A program made the translations under genes and the position numbers. A model generated the notes under the pieces. That model was not told the DNA's origin. It ran no database searches and saw nothing but the letters and a program-made list of their open reading frames with translations. A stretch of 64,000 nucleotides of DNA from Bemisia tabaci (Eukaryota; Arthropoda; Insecta; Hemiptera; Aleyrodidae): the NCBI RefSeq assembly GCF_918797505.1, contig NC_092801.1:35332517-35396516 (forward strand), written 5' to 3'. This document shows, piece after piece, positions 11,106 through 20,426 of this stretch. Positions within the stretch are counted from its first letter, which is position 1. Every line of letters begins with the position of its first letter.

Positions 11106-11329
11106 TTGCGAATTTTTTCATCTTCTCCTACCTTTCCCTTTTATCCCTCATTACTCCTCTCCAGATTTCCAGCGTGCTTTCGCGTGGCACAGTGGATCGA
11201 GTCAATAGGAGAGGTCGGACAAAATTTGGAAACTCTATAAGCGCTTAGAACTTCGCACAGAAAAAAGTCTGAGGTTCTGAAAGTGGTTCCATTGGTTTCT
11301 TTGTGAAATTTTTTTCTAAAAGCACCTCT

Positions 11330-11778
11330 CAGGATTGCCACAGTCAGGGAAAACCGGGAAAAGTCAGGGAATTTTAAAATGCCAGGGAAAACCGGGAAAC
11401 GTCAGGGAAAATGACGAAAATATCAGGGAAAATTCGTTAAATCACCTTTATTTGCTTTCTAGAATGGGTTTAACGTATTGAACAACAAATTTTGCCTGAA
11501 AGCTATTTTCAATTGGACTGCATTTTGCAATTTGGAGCTATAAATTCTGGCGCATCTGAAAAACCACTTATGTGCATGGGGAACTAAAGGCACATACGTT
11601 GTTTTTTAACCGGGCCGAAATTTATAGTTCCTAATAGCAAAATGCAGTCCAATTATGCCTTCTAAACCACCTGTCATATCTTCAATTGTCTGGGAATTTT
11701 CCCAAAATGTGTCCGGGAAACCAGGGAAATCAGGGAAATGTCAAGGAATTTAATTTTCGAAATTCTGTGGCAACCCTG
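11330..11778. mobile_element. CAGG/CCTG-ended element nested in B
   Basis: Ends CAGGATTGCCACAG and CTGTGGCAACCCTG, flanked by ACCTCT on both sides (11324-11329, 11779-11784). The interior near each end has repeated CAGGGAAAACCGGGAAA motifs, and its centre carries family C. The 14-bp ends suggest a hAT-like element, though I see only 6 duplicated bases, not 8. Confidence 0.75.
11515..11650. mobile_element. Family C foldback, copy 1 (third nesting level)
   Basis: Ends GGACTGCATTTTGCAATT and AGCAAAATGCAGTCC, flanked by the 4-bp duplication AATT. Sits inside the CAGG element, which sits inside B. The copy at 26061 has the same ends and the same AATT duplication. Confidence 0.75.
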
Positions 11779-11878
11779 ACCTCTTAAAATTTAAAATGTG
11801 ACGAAATAAACATCAAAATTTGCAGTTTTAGTCAAAAATTTCATGTCCGACCTCACTGATTGACTCAATTTCCTGTGC

Positions 11879-12139
11879 GTCGTCTTCATGAGGCATGCAT
11901 ACCGAGACCTACGATCCGAGTTCGCCAGACACGGGTTAAATAACCAAAGAAAACCAAACTAAATAACTAAATAAACTAAAATAAATGATGTTACGCGCGA
12001 GGAGTGAAGACGAGATGAGTTTTTCGCAAAATCCTTGCGCAATGAACTCCCCAAGAACACGAGACACCGCTGAAAACAATAATTTCAGTGCTGCTATTCC
12101 ACGTCATTTTCCTGTCCGAATTTCGGGACGTTCCCGTGG
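11879..12139. other. No recognised feature
   Basis: Single-copy DNA without ORF or repeat that I can identify. Confidence 0.35.
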
Positions 12140-12275
12140 CGATTGTTGTGCTTCGCGATAAATCGATCGATGAACCGTTTAAACCTACAGGAAAGAATCG
12201 ATTATTAGGGTATACTTTAATAATCGATTATTTTCCATAACTTCAAATGGGAATGAATCGATTGTAGATGATCCG
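12140..12275. mobile_element. Family I foldback, degraded copy
   Basis: Retains GATAAATCGATCGATG, GTTTAAACCTACAGGAAAG and the inverted half TTCCATAACTTCAAATGGG, but not the CAGTGGCG terminus. Confidence 0.5.
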
Positions 12276-12721
12276 CGGCTCGGCATTGGGACGTTGCATT
12301 CGGGTCACGTCTTCCCACCTTGCTTGTCCGGTGCTGCCGTTCGTTGAGTAATTTCCCTTCGCAATATGGTGCTATGTTAATTAGTTGGACTTTCGATGGA
12401 ATTTCGGCAACGCTGTTCGATCATTCGTTGAAACCAAGCGCCGCGCATAGCGAAAAGGAGGGAAAATGAAATATGGCGGAAAAGAGATTGACAGGAATTG
12501 CTGGGTTGGAAATGTCGAGCTTTCCTTGCCAGAACAGTAAATTCGATGACAAATTGGTTAAACATCTTTCTTTTTTTCAATTTGAAAAGGAAAGAAATTG
12601 GCTTAAATAAATTTGTGGCGATTTTGCAGATTAGTAACATTGTTTTTACTCCACTGAATCCATAAAAATATCGATTTTAAGCGAGGCAAATTGCCTCACA
12701 AAAATTCGATTGTTTCACATA

Positions 12722-13718
12722 CGAGGGTCATCCAAAAAGTAAGTTCACCCCTTTCATATCTCCGAAACTAAAAGGGATAAATCAAATCGGTAAAAAATAA
12801 CTTCTTACTTATAACCTCAGCTCTCCATAGGTACCAAGATTTTTAAATTTGGACCACTGGTTGCCGAGATATTCGATTTTTACGTGAACAACTCCCGGCC
12901 AGTTCCGTCCACCAAACGACGCGCAGATATGAGATGCACCGCGCGCTGTCGCGTCGCTTTTGTCTTCTGGGACTCTCAAGGAGTACTTCTCGCCCATTAT
13001 TTGGAGAAAGGGTGTACAATCAATGCACCTCGGTATTGAGGAATGTTGAATTCGTTGCGATTGGCAATAAGAAACAAGCGACCGGGTCTCTTGTCTCGTG
13101 GTCCCCTATTCCTTCACGATAATGCCAGACCTCACACGGCGAAAGAGACCCAAAATTTGTTGGACAAATTTGCGTGGGAGGTGTCACCTCATCCTTCATA
13201 CTCTCCAGCCCTTGCCCCGAGTGACTATTATATTTTTCCGCAACTCAAGAAGCACCTAGGTGGCCAGCGCTTCGAGAACGATCAGCAGGTGATGGAAGCA
13301 GTCAATGGCTGGTTCAAGAGTCAACCAATAGTGTTCTTTGAGAACGGCATTAAGAGGCTTCAGAAACGCTATGAAAAATGCATCTAAAGGAACGGAAATT
13401 ACGTCGAAAAATAAGGTAAGATTGTTTTAAAGCCAATCTTAGAATATTTGAGTTGGTTATTCCTACGTAGGTGTGTGGGGAACACAGTCAATTCAGGTAG
13501 CGTGACGGGAATCGCAGCGCATCGTTTGGTGGACGGAACTGGCCGGAGTTGTTCACGTAAAAATCGAATATCTCGGCAACCAGTGGTCCAAATTTAAAAA
13601 TCTTGGTACCTATGGAGAGCTGAGGATATAAGTAAGAAGTTATTTTTTACCGATTTGATTTATCCCTTTTAGTTTCGGAGATATGAAAGGGGTGAACTTA
13701 CTTTTTGGATGACCCTCG
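12722..13718 (+). mobile_element. Mariner-type element, internally deleted, about 197-bp TIRs
   Basis: Terminal inverted repeats start CGAGGGTCATCCAAAAAG and run about 197 bp to GTTCCGTCCACCAAACGA. TA lies at both edges (12720-12721, 13719-13720). The middle 600 bp holds the C-terminal two thirds of a mariner transposase. TIRs this long are unusual for mariner, whose ends are commonly around 30 bp. The intact TA flanks and closely matching arms suggest relatively recent movement in trans. Confidence 0.88.
12959..13414 (+). pseudogene. Mariner transposase remnant (DD34D catalytic region)
   Basis: In one frame I read FVFWDSQGVLL (first catalytic Asp), HYLEKGCTINAP, a stop, then FLHDNARPHTA (second Asp) and SPALAPSDYYIFP (third Asp). 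Exactly 34 residues separate the second and third Asp, the mariner DD34D signature. LKKHLGGQRF and RYEKCI follow, then a stop two codons before the usual C-terminal NYVEK. The N-terminal DNA-binding region (about 170 residues in intact relatives) is deleted. Two in-frame stops (about 13034 and 13385) make it nonfunctional. It is a fossil coding region inside a nonautonomous element. Confidence 0.88.
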
Positions 13719-13905
13719 TACATTTATATTGAGTAAAAACAGTGACGCAAACTTTCAAGAAGCGCTCAAGATGTAAAGACATGTTTTTTGAAAATATTAC
13801 TCGGTAAAAATACGCTAATTTGAATAAAATAACCGATGAAAATTGGAAGGATTTTACCGAAAGCAGCCTGTACTTACATTAGCCGTTGCCTAATTTTCTC
13901 TGCTG

Positions 13906-14070
13906 CAGAGGCGGGGCGTGAATTGCGATTTATCGATTGTTATTCCATTTAAACCTATGGAAAAGGATCGATAAACAGGGTGTTCGCAGCGAACACCTTA
14001 ATGATCGATTCTTTACCATAGGTTTAAATGGCACAACAATTGATACATCGCAATTCACGCCACGCCACTG
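13906..14070. mobile_element. Family I hAT-like MITE with 8-bp duplication
   Basis: Ends CAGAGGCGGGGCGTGAATTG and CAATTCACGCCACGCCACTG around a central palindrome GGTGTTCGCAGCGAACACC. It is flanked by a perfect 8-bp repeat CTCTGCTG (13898-13905, 14071-14078). CAGNG ends plus an 8-bp duplication are the hAT hallmark. Confidence 0.88.
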
Positions 14071-14264
14071 CTCTGCTGTTCTATTTCTTAAACAGAGATC
14101 AGGCAGCACTAACATGAAATTTCGTATGTTCTTCATAATGTATTTACGGTGAATTTACAAAAACCTGACAAGTGTCAAGTGGTTTATTCCTCTGTTAAAA
14201 AAATGAAAAAAACGAGAGAAAATTGGGCGACGTGAGACGCAGTCATGCTGATTTCGCTGAAATT

Positions 14265-14401
14265 GGACTAAATTTTGCAATTAGAAACTACAATTTCTGC
14301 CTCAGCTCAGAAACAACGCATGTACCAATGGTTTCCCTATATATTTAAGTGTTTTTACAAATGAGCTGGAAATCGCAGCTCCGAATCGCAAAATTAAGTC
14401 C
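14265..14401. mobile_element. Family C foldback, copy 2
   Basis: GGACTAAATTTTGCAATTAG at the left, CGCAAAATTAAGTCC at the right. Left flank AATT, right flank AGTT, so the 4-bp duplication has one change. Confidence 0.6.
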
Positions 14402-14712
14402 AGTTCGTCTAATTTTCCTTTTGAGTGAATCGTTTAGTAGAATTCGCAACGCCTCAAACTGAAATGCATGTTCTTAATTTGCAATATATTCTTATGCACG
14501 GCTGTTAATGGGGTTACCTCTCGAATTGAAACCGTTAACCCGTAATGCTTCATTAAAAGTTAAAACGGAGAAAAACACGCAATCTGTCTATGATATATAC
14601 AACTACTCTGGCGTGTGATTATAAATGAATTTATTTCCTTGTATCAAAGCTGGTTTCTTTTGCATCAGGAGTGTTTCGTTGACCGAGTTCCCATTCCGAT
14701 AGATACATAAAT
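14402..14712. other. No recognised feature
   Basis: AT-rich single-copy DNA between two foldbacks. Confidence 0.35.
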
Positions 14713-14834
14713 GGACGTATTTCTGCCAAACGGAACTATGTGCATTATGACTTGAGCCCTGTTATGCGTATATTCTTATGGGTCTCAAGGCTCATGTCTC
14801 AATGCACATAGTTCCATTTGGCAGAAATACGTCC
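14713..14834. mobile_element. Family D foldback, copy 1
   Basis: Ends GGACGTATTTCTGCCAAACG and its complement, 122 bp, nearly all stem, flanked by AAAT on both sides. Copies at 28967 and 60405, fragments at 58851 and 62115. Confidence 0.8.
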
Positions 14835-14838
14835 AAAT

Positions 14839-15104
14839 AAAGATGAATTCAGTGCATGAAGATCGCAATGTCGAATGGGCCACTAGACAAAGTCTGAACT
14901 AAAGGAATACGTCACATTATTTCTCTTCAAAATCTTAAGTAAAACGGAGGAAATTTATGTGAAAATAAATTCCAATAGCCTTTCAAAAATGCTTAAAGCG
15001 ATGGATTAGCAATCTGATAAAAATTGAAGAGTGAAATTTTGCACCAGAGTCTATATAGCGCTGAAAACCCCCGAGTGACATGAATGCGAATTGAAAGGAT
15101 CGCT
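14839..15104. other. No recognised feature
   Basis: AT-rich single-copy DNA. Confidence 0.35.
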
Positions 15105-15548
15105 ACATACTCCCTATGTATTCTTTCTCTATCGTTTTATCTATAAGTTTCAGTAATCGGCCCGCTGGGTGCTTTTTGTTAAAAGCGACGTATGCTCCAG
15201 AGCACTTATGCGTTCTCGTCCAGCGGGCCGATAATTGAAGTTGATAGACAAAGCAATAGACAAATAAGACATAAGGGGTTAAGAGCTATCCTATTGGTTG
15301 AAATGGGTGGTTCCTATAGATTAAGAGAGAAAATGATAGACTAACTATTGGGTCCCTCGTGGGTTGCCGTTATAGATTAAGAGAGAAAATGATAGACTAA
15401 CTATTGGGTCCCTCGTGGGTTGCCGTTAGTTTGTCTAGGTAGTATGTCTTTTGTCCATTGCAACCACTCGCTTTCACCAATAGGATCCCTGAATATCTCT
15501 TTTGTCTCCTTTGTCTATTGCTTTGTCAATTAATTTCAATAATCTTAT
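15105..15548. mobile_element. Family A foldback, copy 2, with an internal 56-bp duplication
   Basis: A detached A terminus (CTATCGTTTTATCTATAAG, 15105-15175) precedes a full copy starting CAGCGGGCCGATAATTGAAG at about 15222. Inside, a 56-bp block starting TATAGATTAAGAGAG is duplicated head to tail (15315-15370 and 15371-15426) without differences I can see. Confidence 0.65.
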
Positions 15549-15973
15549 TCAATTTTCTTATCTTCACTGAAAATTTTTTTTGTTGAGATATCATTTTGAC
15601 TAAAAGCGTTGTTCCTTGTCGACGAAATTTAGTTTTTTTGAGTGAAAGAAACGTCCTAGTGATATCGTTTTTTTAACTTAAACTTGAGGATAACAAAACG
15701 ACGCTTTCTTAAATAAAAAAGGTGGCTTCAAACTATGAAAAAACCAGGTTTTGTAGGCAAGAAATGATGCTTAATGTTGAAAGAATATCTCAAGAATTTT
15801 TTTTTCGGTGTTGCATTTCGCTCTCCCAAATCCTTAACAGATCCCTGCTGCTTATTGACATCCGAAAATCAGTTTAAAATACAATCTCGTTGCCTGGTAG
15901 ACAAAAGGGCGTACCTTGACTTAGAGATGAGCCCGTTGAAGCATTAAATTGTATGGGCGGCAGGGTTCATCAT
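15549..15973. other. No recognised feature; left flank of LINE
   Basis: AT-rich single-copy DNA. The last 14 bases are followed by the LINE target duplication. Confidence 0.4.
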
Positions 15974-15987
15974 AATAAGTGTAGTTT
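15974..15987. repeat. LINE target-site duplication, left copy
   Basis: AATAAGTGTAGTTT, repeated at 18223-18236 directly after the poly-A tail. The exact length is uncertain by one or two A residues because of the tail. Confidence 0.88.
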
Positions 15988-16655
15988 CCAGCATAGCGGA
16001 CCCAGGATGCTCCCTTGTGGGAGCCCAGAAGAGACTTCCATCATAAGATCGTCAATGATGACAAAGCGGTCAGAGAGGTAGCTCTGCATGATATTCACCA
16101 GGTAGTTAGAGATCTTCTTTTCTATCATCGAGTCAATTAGGTCTGTCCAAGAGATAGAATTAAATGCATTTTTAATGTCCAATGCAATAAAGGCAAAAGG
16201 TTTTGCAGGTTTTGAGTAACGTAGTTCTTTTATCTTGGCTTTAACCCTCTCAATGGCATCGTTAGTTGACAGTCCTGTTCGGAACCCGAACTGGTTATCC
16301 GAGAACGAGTGACCTCTTGGGCAATCCTCTGCTGAAGCATCCTCTCGAAAATTTTCCCCAAACAATCGAGCATACAAATTGGTCTAAACTTCTTTTTCCC
16401 AGAAGAGCCTTTTTGATCTTTTGGAATCAAGGCTAGCCGGCCAATTTTCCACTCTTGGGGAAATACTCCGTTTACTAGGTATCCGTTTAGCATATCCAGA
16501 CATTCTTTCTGATTGGAGAGAACAAACGCTTTAGCAACTTCCGGGGGAACCTGATCAGGCCCTGGAGCCTTGCCTTTCTTTAGTCTGGACGTAGCCATAA
16601 TTAGCTCTTCAGTCGAAAATAGGGGGACAGAGTTCAGGTCCACAGGTAATGGAGT
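15988..16655 (-). pseudogene. LINE reverse transcriptase, inverted 5' part
   Basis: Minus-strand translation gives KKGKAPGPDQVPPEVAKAF, RPICMLDCLGKIFERML, GFRTGLSTNDAIERV, ALDIKNAFNSISW and GLPQGSILGPLCW. These are consecutive RT motifs of R1/jockey-type LINEs, up to the point just before the catalytic FADD block. A single-base frameshift at about 16300-16315 breaks the frame. The last codon (TGG, Trp) touches the left target duplication. The next expected residues (HIAYDKI) start the sense part, so almost nothing was lost at the inversion. Confidence 0.88.
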
Positions 16656-17907
16656 CCATTACACATCGCATACGACAAAATAGTGGATTTGCTTACTGAA
16701 CCTGAGTCGTCCAAGACGGCTTTCGCTGATGACTTGGGAGTGGTGGTCTCCGGGGAAAATAGTCTCGACCTTAAAATTGCGTCAGGCAAAGTTACCAAGC
16801 ATATTGGTGATGAGCTTAGGAAAAAAGATTTGACCCTTGAGCCCTTAAAATCTGAAGTGCTCATATTTGGGAAGCTCCATAAGATATCTGCCGTTCTGAT
16901 CGACGGAATTCGGATCAGATCTGCCGAGATTCTAAAGTATCTTGGTGTATGGCTCTCCAGAGACCACTCCTTTACACCTCACATTGAACTGGCTTGTCAG
17001 AAAGCAAGGAAGCTCACTCAAGTCCTCTCCTGCCTTATGCCCCTCTCCAGGGGTCCTTCCTTCCTCACGAGGAAACTTATTCTCCAGTTTGTGATTTCGG
17101 TTTTGTTCTACGGCCTCCCAGTCTGGCACCAGGATGCATTGAAAACAGGTAATGCCAAGCTAATAGCAAAGACCCTTCGTACATGCAAGATAAGGGTGTG
17201 CTCAGCTTATAGGACGGTTTCCGACAGCTGCCTTGATTCCATCTCGGGGATCCCCCCCGTTCCCTTGCTGATCGAAGAAAAGTTGAGGAGATATGGGAAA
17301 TTGGAAAACTTCATGGACATTAGATTGGACATTGTTCGTCGTTGGAGTGAACTGTGGTACGCTGACCCTGAGAAGGACGTCTGGTTTAAAACCCTTATCC
17401 CAAATATTGAAGACTGGCTTCTTCGCGACCGAGAAATGGAAGTTGATTTTTACATGACTCAACTACTTACTGGCCATGGAATCTTTAAATTAGGATTTGA
17501 AGGAGCGCATATTGCATCTATGAAACTTGATTCGGAGAGAGTAAGGTACGCCAAGTAGATGCATGGGTAAATAAAAAACTGTAATTTTATGCATCTACTT
17601 GGCGTACCTTACTCTCTCCGAATCAATCTTTAAATTCTATCTTAATAGGTTCAAGCTTGCTCAAAATCCAAACTGTATATTCTGTACTAGGGAAATCATC
17701 GATGACGCGAAGCATACTTTTTTTGAATGTAACCGCTTTGTAAGACATAGGCTAGAGATCGCTGCTGACCTAGGAGAAGACCTGAAAGTGGAAAATTTTC
17801 AACGCATTGGCCTAAAAAGCCTGGCTTCATGGGTCAGAGTAAAGCGTTTTGTCAAGGAAGTGCTCCTGGCCAAATCTCTTATCTTTAAGGCATTAGAGTC
17901 ATTATAA
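16656..17907 (+). pseudogene. LINE reverse transcriptase, sense 3' part and C-terminal domain
   Basis: Begins HIAYDKIVDLL, then FADDLGVVVSGE with the catalytic Asp pair, then the thumb and a long C-terminal region ending in a zinc-knuckle-like CIFC...HTFFEC. The frame is interrupted once by a 133-bp insert after TGHGIFK. Removing the insert and one 12-bp duplication (145 bp) restores the frame exactly to FYLNRFKLAQNPNC and on to a stop after KALESL. Apart from that insert this half has no stop codons, so the LINE is not very old. Confidence 0.9.
17492..17624. mobile_element. Snap-back insert in the LINE, 12-bp duplication
   Basis: Flanked by AATCTTTAAATT (17480-17491 and 17625-17636). The last 97 bp form a hairpin with 37-bp arms (TGATTCGGAGAGAGTAAGG ... 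and complement) around a 24-bp loop. The first 36 bp are unpaired. It ends ACTCTCTCCGAATCA. The same terminal stretch closes a separate small insert at 24092-24134. Identity unknown; the duplication length suggests retroposition. Confidence 0.8.
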
Positions 17908-18222
17908 TTTGTAATTGTAATTAATTGATAGTCAACTGTTAACCGCTAGTTAACATATATATAACTTATCTTGCTCTGCAGAGAATACTTAATTAACTAT
18001 CTAATGCTTTACTTCCACTAAACCTTCCAATTTGGTAGGTCGGGGAGAGGGGACTGATGATATGCTTTAATTGTGATTCCGGTGCTCTCTCTCTTTAATC
18101 TTGTCCTTCTCAAATACGCCGTGTAAATTATCTGTCTTCTCTTATGTTCGTTAAAGCCTTTATCATGTTATGTTAAATGTAAATTTTTTTCAGTAAAGGA
18201 AACTTAAATAATAAAAAAAAAA
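17908..18222 (+). other. LINE 3' UTR and poly-A tail
   Basis: About 315 bp after the stop codon, ending in AAATAATAAAAAAAAAAAA immediately before the right target duplication. Confidence 0.75.
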
Positions 18223-18236
18223 AATAAGTGTAGTTT
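18223..18236. repeat. LINE target-site duplication, right copy
   Basis: AATAAGTGTAGTTT, matching the left copy. Confidence 0.88.
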
Positions 18237-18500
18237 GTCCTCACGTCAGGAGGGTGGCGATTTAACTGGAGCGTGGACTGAGTTTTCTCGGGGACTGGGA
18301 AATTTGAATTGACAGGCCCAGAAAACGTCAATTTGTCTCTTATGGATTGGATTTGGAATATTTGATGTGCGTATCGTGACCGGAAATTTGATGAAGATAC
18401 AGGTTCTGTGGTGCTTGAACAGTCTGTTGAGCCGTTTGAAGATGTACATGAGCAGAATATCTCTACGGGGCCGGCAAACAAAAATAACAGGTACAATGCA
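18237..18500 (+). pseudogene. Decayed coding-like segment of unknown origin
   Basis: One plus-strand frame reads WRFNWSVD, stop, GKFELTGPENVNLSLMDW, stop, RKFDEDTGSVVLEQSVEPF and then EDVHEQNISTGPANKNN. It ends at AACAG followed by GTACAA, which could be a splice donor. The acidic, low-complexity-free composition looks like former protein sequence, but I recognise no family and two stops interrupt it. The LINE landed just upstream of it. Confidence 0.35.
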
Positions 18501-18700
18501 TGATACGGAATTACATAGAGAATGAGGAGGGAACAAGATATTTCACGGAAAATAATAATTTGCCTAATTTATATTACTTACTTACTAATATTACTTACTT
18601 TTAAAATTTCTGCGGTTTCGTTGGCACTCTTGTGTCTCACAATTTTCCCAGTTTATCATAGTTCCTGTCATTTAACTCCGTAATTTTGAAAGTTTTTTGT

Positions 18701-18930
18701 TCGGATAAAGAGGAGCGCCTTCAACGCACTGTGTGATCGCAATGCGAAATGTTGATACCACTATACGTGCGTCACGACAGTAATTTTGCATAGCCGGCTA
18801 ATTGAAGGAGAATCTTCGGTTTCAAATGGACCAGTTGACAACTTACGACTTTAAACATTCTGATACATGTTTCTTAGCTAAAATATCACGTAGAATACGA
18901 TTCTCGCAACGGAAAATACAGATTTACGTC
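18701..18930. repeat. 65-bp module (inverted) followed by a family K end
   Basis: Contains GCGCCTTCAAC, GATACCACTATACGTG and TGCATAGCCGGCTAATTG. This stretch is the reverse complement of 22606-22730. It is followed by TGGACCAGTTGACAACTTAC...ACATGTTTCTTAGC, the left terminus of family K. Confidence 0.55.
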
Positions 18931-18998
18931 CCGACTTGCCCCTTCCCCCGACATCCCCACCTAGAATGTCGAAAGCATGTTGCACCTATCCTACGGCA

Positions 18999-19230
18999 TA
19001 CAGTGGATCCTGTCAATAGGAGAGGTCGGGCAAAATTTGGAAAATTTAAACGCTTATAACTCCGTTCACACAAGACTTTGAGGTTCTAAAAGTGGTTCCA
19101 TTGGTTTCCACGAAAAATTTTCTGTCAAAAGCATCCCTTGAAATTTAAAATTTGAAGAAATAGACATCAAAATTTGCAATTTTAGTCAAAAAATTCATGT
19201 CCGACCTCTATGATTGACTTGATCCACTGT
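18999..19230. mobile_element. Family B MITE
   Basis: CAGTGGATCCTGTCAATAGG at the left, GACTTGATCCACTGT at the right, and the full interior. Confidence 0.7.
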
Positions 19231-19249
19231 TCTAAGGAAAAACGCTGGG

Positions 19250-19384
19250 CTCACCGTCATGCAAGCGCGGAACGCGCATTGACGCCTACAAACCTAAAGG
19301 GATACTTCACGCATTGCGCAATGCTTGAAGTATCCATTTAGGTTTGTAGGCGCTGGCCGTCTGCCCGCCGCGCCACACTGTGGA
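19250..19384. repeat. Hairpin family J, copy 2
   Basis: CCTACAAACCTAAAGGGATAC and its complement around GCATTGCGCAATGC. It is an inverted version of the 5835-5945 copy and, like it, joined to a B end by CCCGCCGCGCC. Confidence 0.65.
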
Positions 19385-19693
19385 TCGGGACAAGAGGAGA
19401 CGTTGGATAAAATTTGGAAACTTTAAACGCTTATATGAAACTCCGTTTATACAGAACTTTGAGGTTCTACAACTGGATTTATTGGTTTTCTCGTAAAATT
19501 TTCTCCTGTTGGCACCCCGTGAAATTTAAAATGTGACGAAAAAAGATCAAAATTCGCAGCTTTTCGTCTTTTTCAATACACAACGCTTGAATGCAACTAT
19601 TCGTGTTCGACGAATGCCCGTATTGCATACCGAAAAATTGAAGGCGTTTTGGGTTTCATCGCGCTCATCGCGGCAATGACTGATGAGTGAGTG
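19385..19693. repeat. B-H composite (inverted relative to 8163-8490)
   Basis: A B element without its right terminus passes at TTTTCGTCTTTTTCAATAC into repeat H (GCAACTATTCGTGTTCGACG, GAAGGCGTTTTGGGTTTCATC). Confidence 0.6.
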
Positions 19694-20426
19694 CAGCACA
19701 ATGGAACGAGTCAACGGGAGAAGTCGGAAAAAATTTTGAAACTTTAAAAGCTCATTACTCAGTCCATACACAATTTATGGTTTTAAAAGTGGTTCCATTG
19801 GTTTTCTCGTGACATTATCTTGTAGAGACAACCCTTAAAGTTTAAAATTTGACGGAAAAAACATCAAAATTCGCAGTTTTGGTCAAAAATGTCATATCCG
19901 ACCTCTCTACTGCATGTGTGAGGAATTTGCGATTTGACTGTTGATTCTGATGTAAAAGTTCTCGAGAAACACGATGGTGCCACTGGTTTTCTCTGAAATC
20001 AACTCCCAAGCTCAAAAAAAGCTCTCAAGTTCAGGCTAAAATGGAGGGGATACCCCACGCTATCCTGAAAGTCCACGTCTACATCAAAACAAACTCTCCG
20101 TGCAAAGATAGGGAGCAAATACATTGACAGGGCTGCCACTTTATTTGGGGACTCCACAACTGAAAAAACACGGCAACCCTGTTAATGTATTTGCTCCCTA
20201 TCTTTGCACGGAGAGTTTGTCTTGATGTAGATGTGGACTCTCAGGATAACGTGGGATATCCTCTCCATTTTGGCCTCAACTTGAGAGCTTTTTTGAGCGT
20301 GGGAGTTGATTTCAGAGAAAACCAGTGGTACTATCGTGTTTCTCGCGAACTTTTACACAAGAATCCATAGTCAAATCGCAAATTCCTCACACATGCAACG
20401 AGTCCATTGACTCGATCCACTGTGCG
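19694..20426. mobile_element. Family B MITE with family F nested in its right end
   Basis: B runs from CACAATGGAACGAGTCAAC to ATCCGACCTCTCTACTG. It is interrupted by F and resumes as ATTGACTCGATCCACTGTGC. Confidence 0.65.
19911..20399. mobile_element. Family F long foldback, copy 2
   Basis: TGCATGTGTGAGGAATTTGC at the left, CACACATGCA at the right, arms of more than 200 bp, and a loop reading ACTCCACAACTGAAAAAAC. The loop is bounded by CAGGGCTGCC and GGCAACCCTG. Confidence 0.8.

Larger units (their letters stand above)
11187..11878. mobile_element. Family B MITE split by a nested insertion
   Basis: GCACAGTGGATCGAGTCAAT at the left and GACTCAATTTCCTGTGC at the right. Taking out 11330-11778 plus one ACCTCT restores a normal B element (AGCACCTCTTAAAATTTAAAATG). 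Confidence 0.75.
15988..18222 (+). mobile_element. R1/jockey-group LINE, 5' truncated and 5' inverted
   Basis: Reverse-transcriptase coding sequence is split into an inverted 5' part (minus strand, 15988-about 16655) and a sense 3' part (plus strand, from about 16656). These are followed by a 3' UTR, a poly-A tail and a 14-bp target duplication. At the inversion junction the sequence TAATGGAGTCCATTA is palindromic. This is the structure produced when a second internal priming event inverts the 5' half during target-primed reverse transcription ('twin priming'). Everything upstream of the RT fingers is missing. Confidence 0.9.

Noticed and set aside
15970..17907. Two separate convergent reverse-transcriptase genes
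   Set aside because: The RT motifs are complementary halves of one protein, contiguous across an inversion, inside one pair of target duplications.
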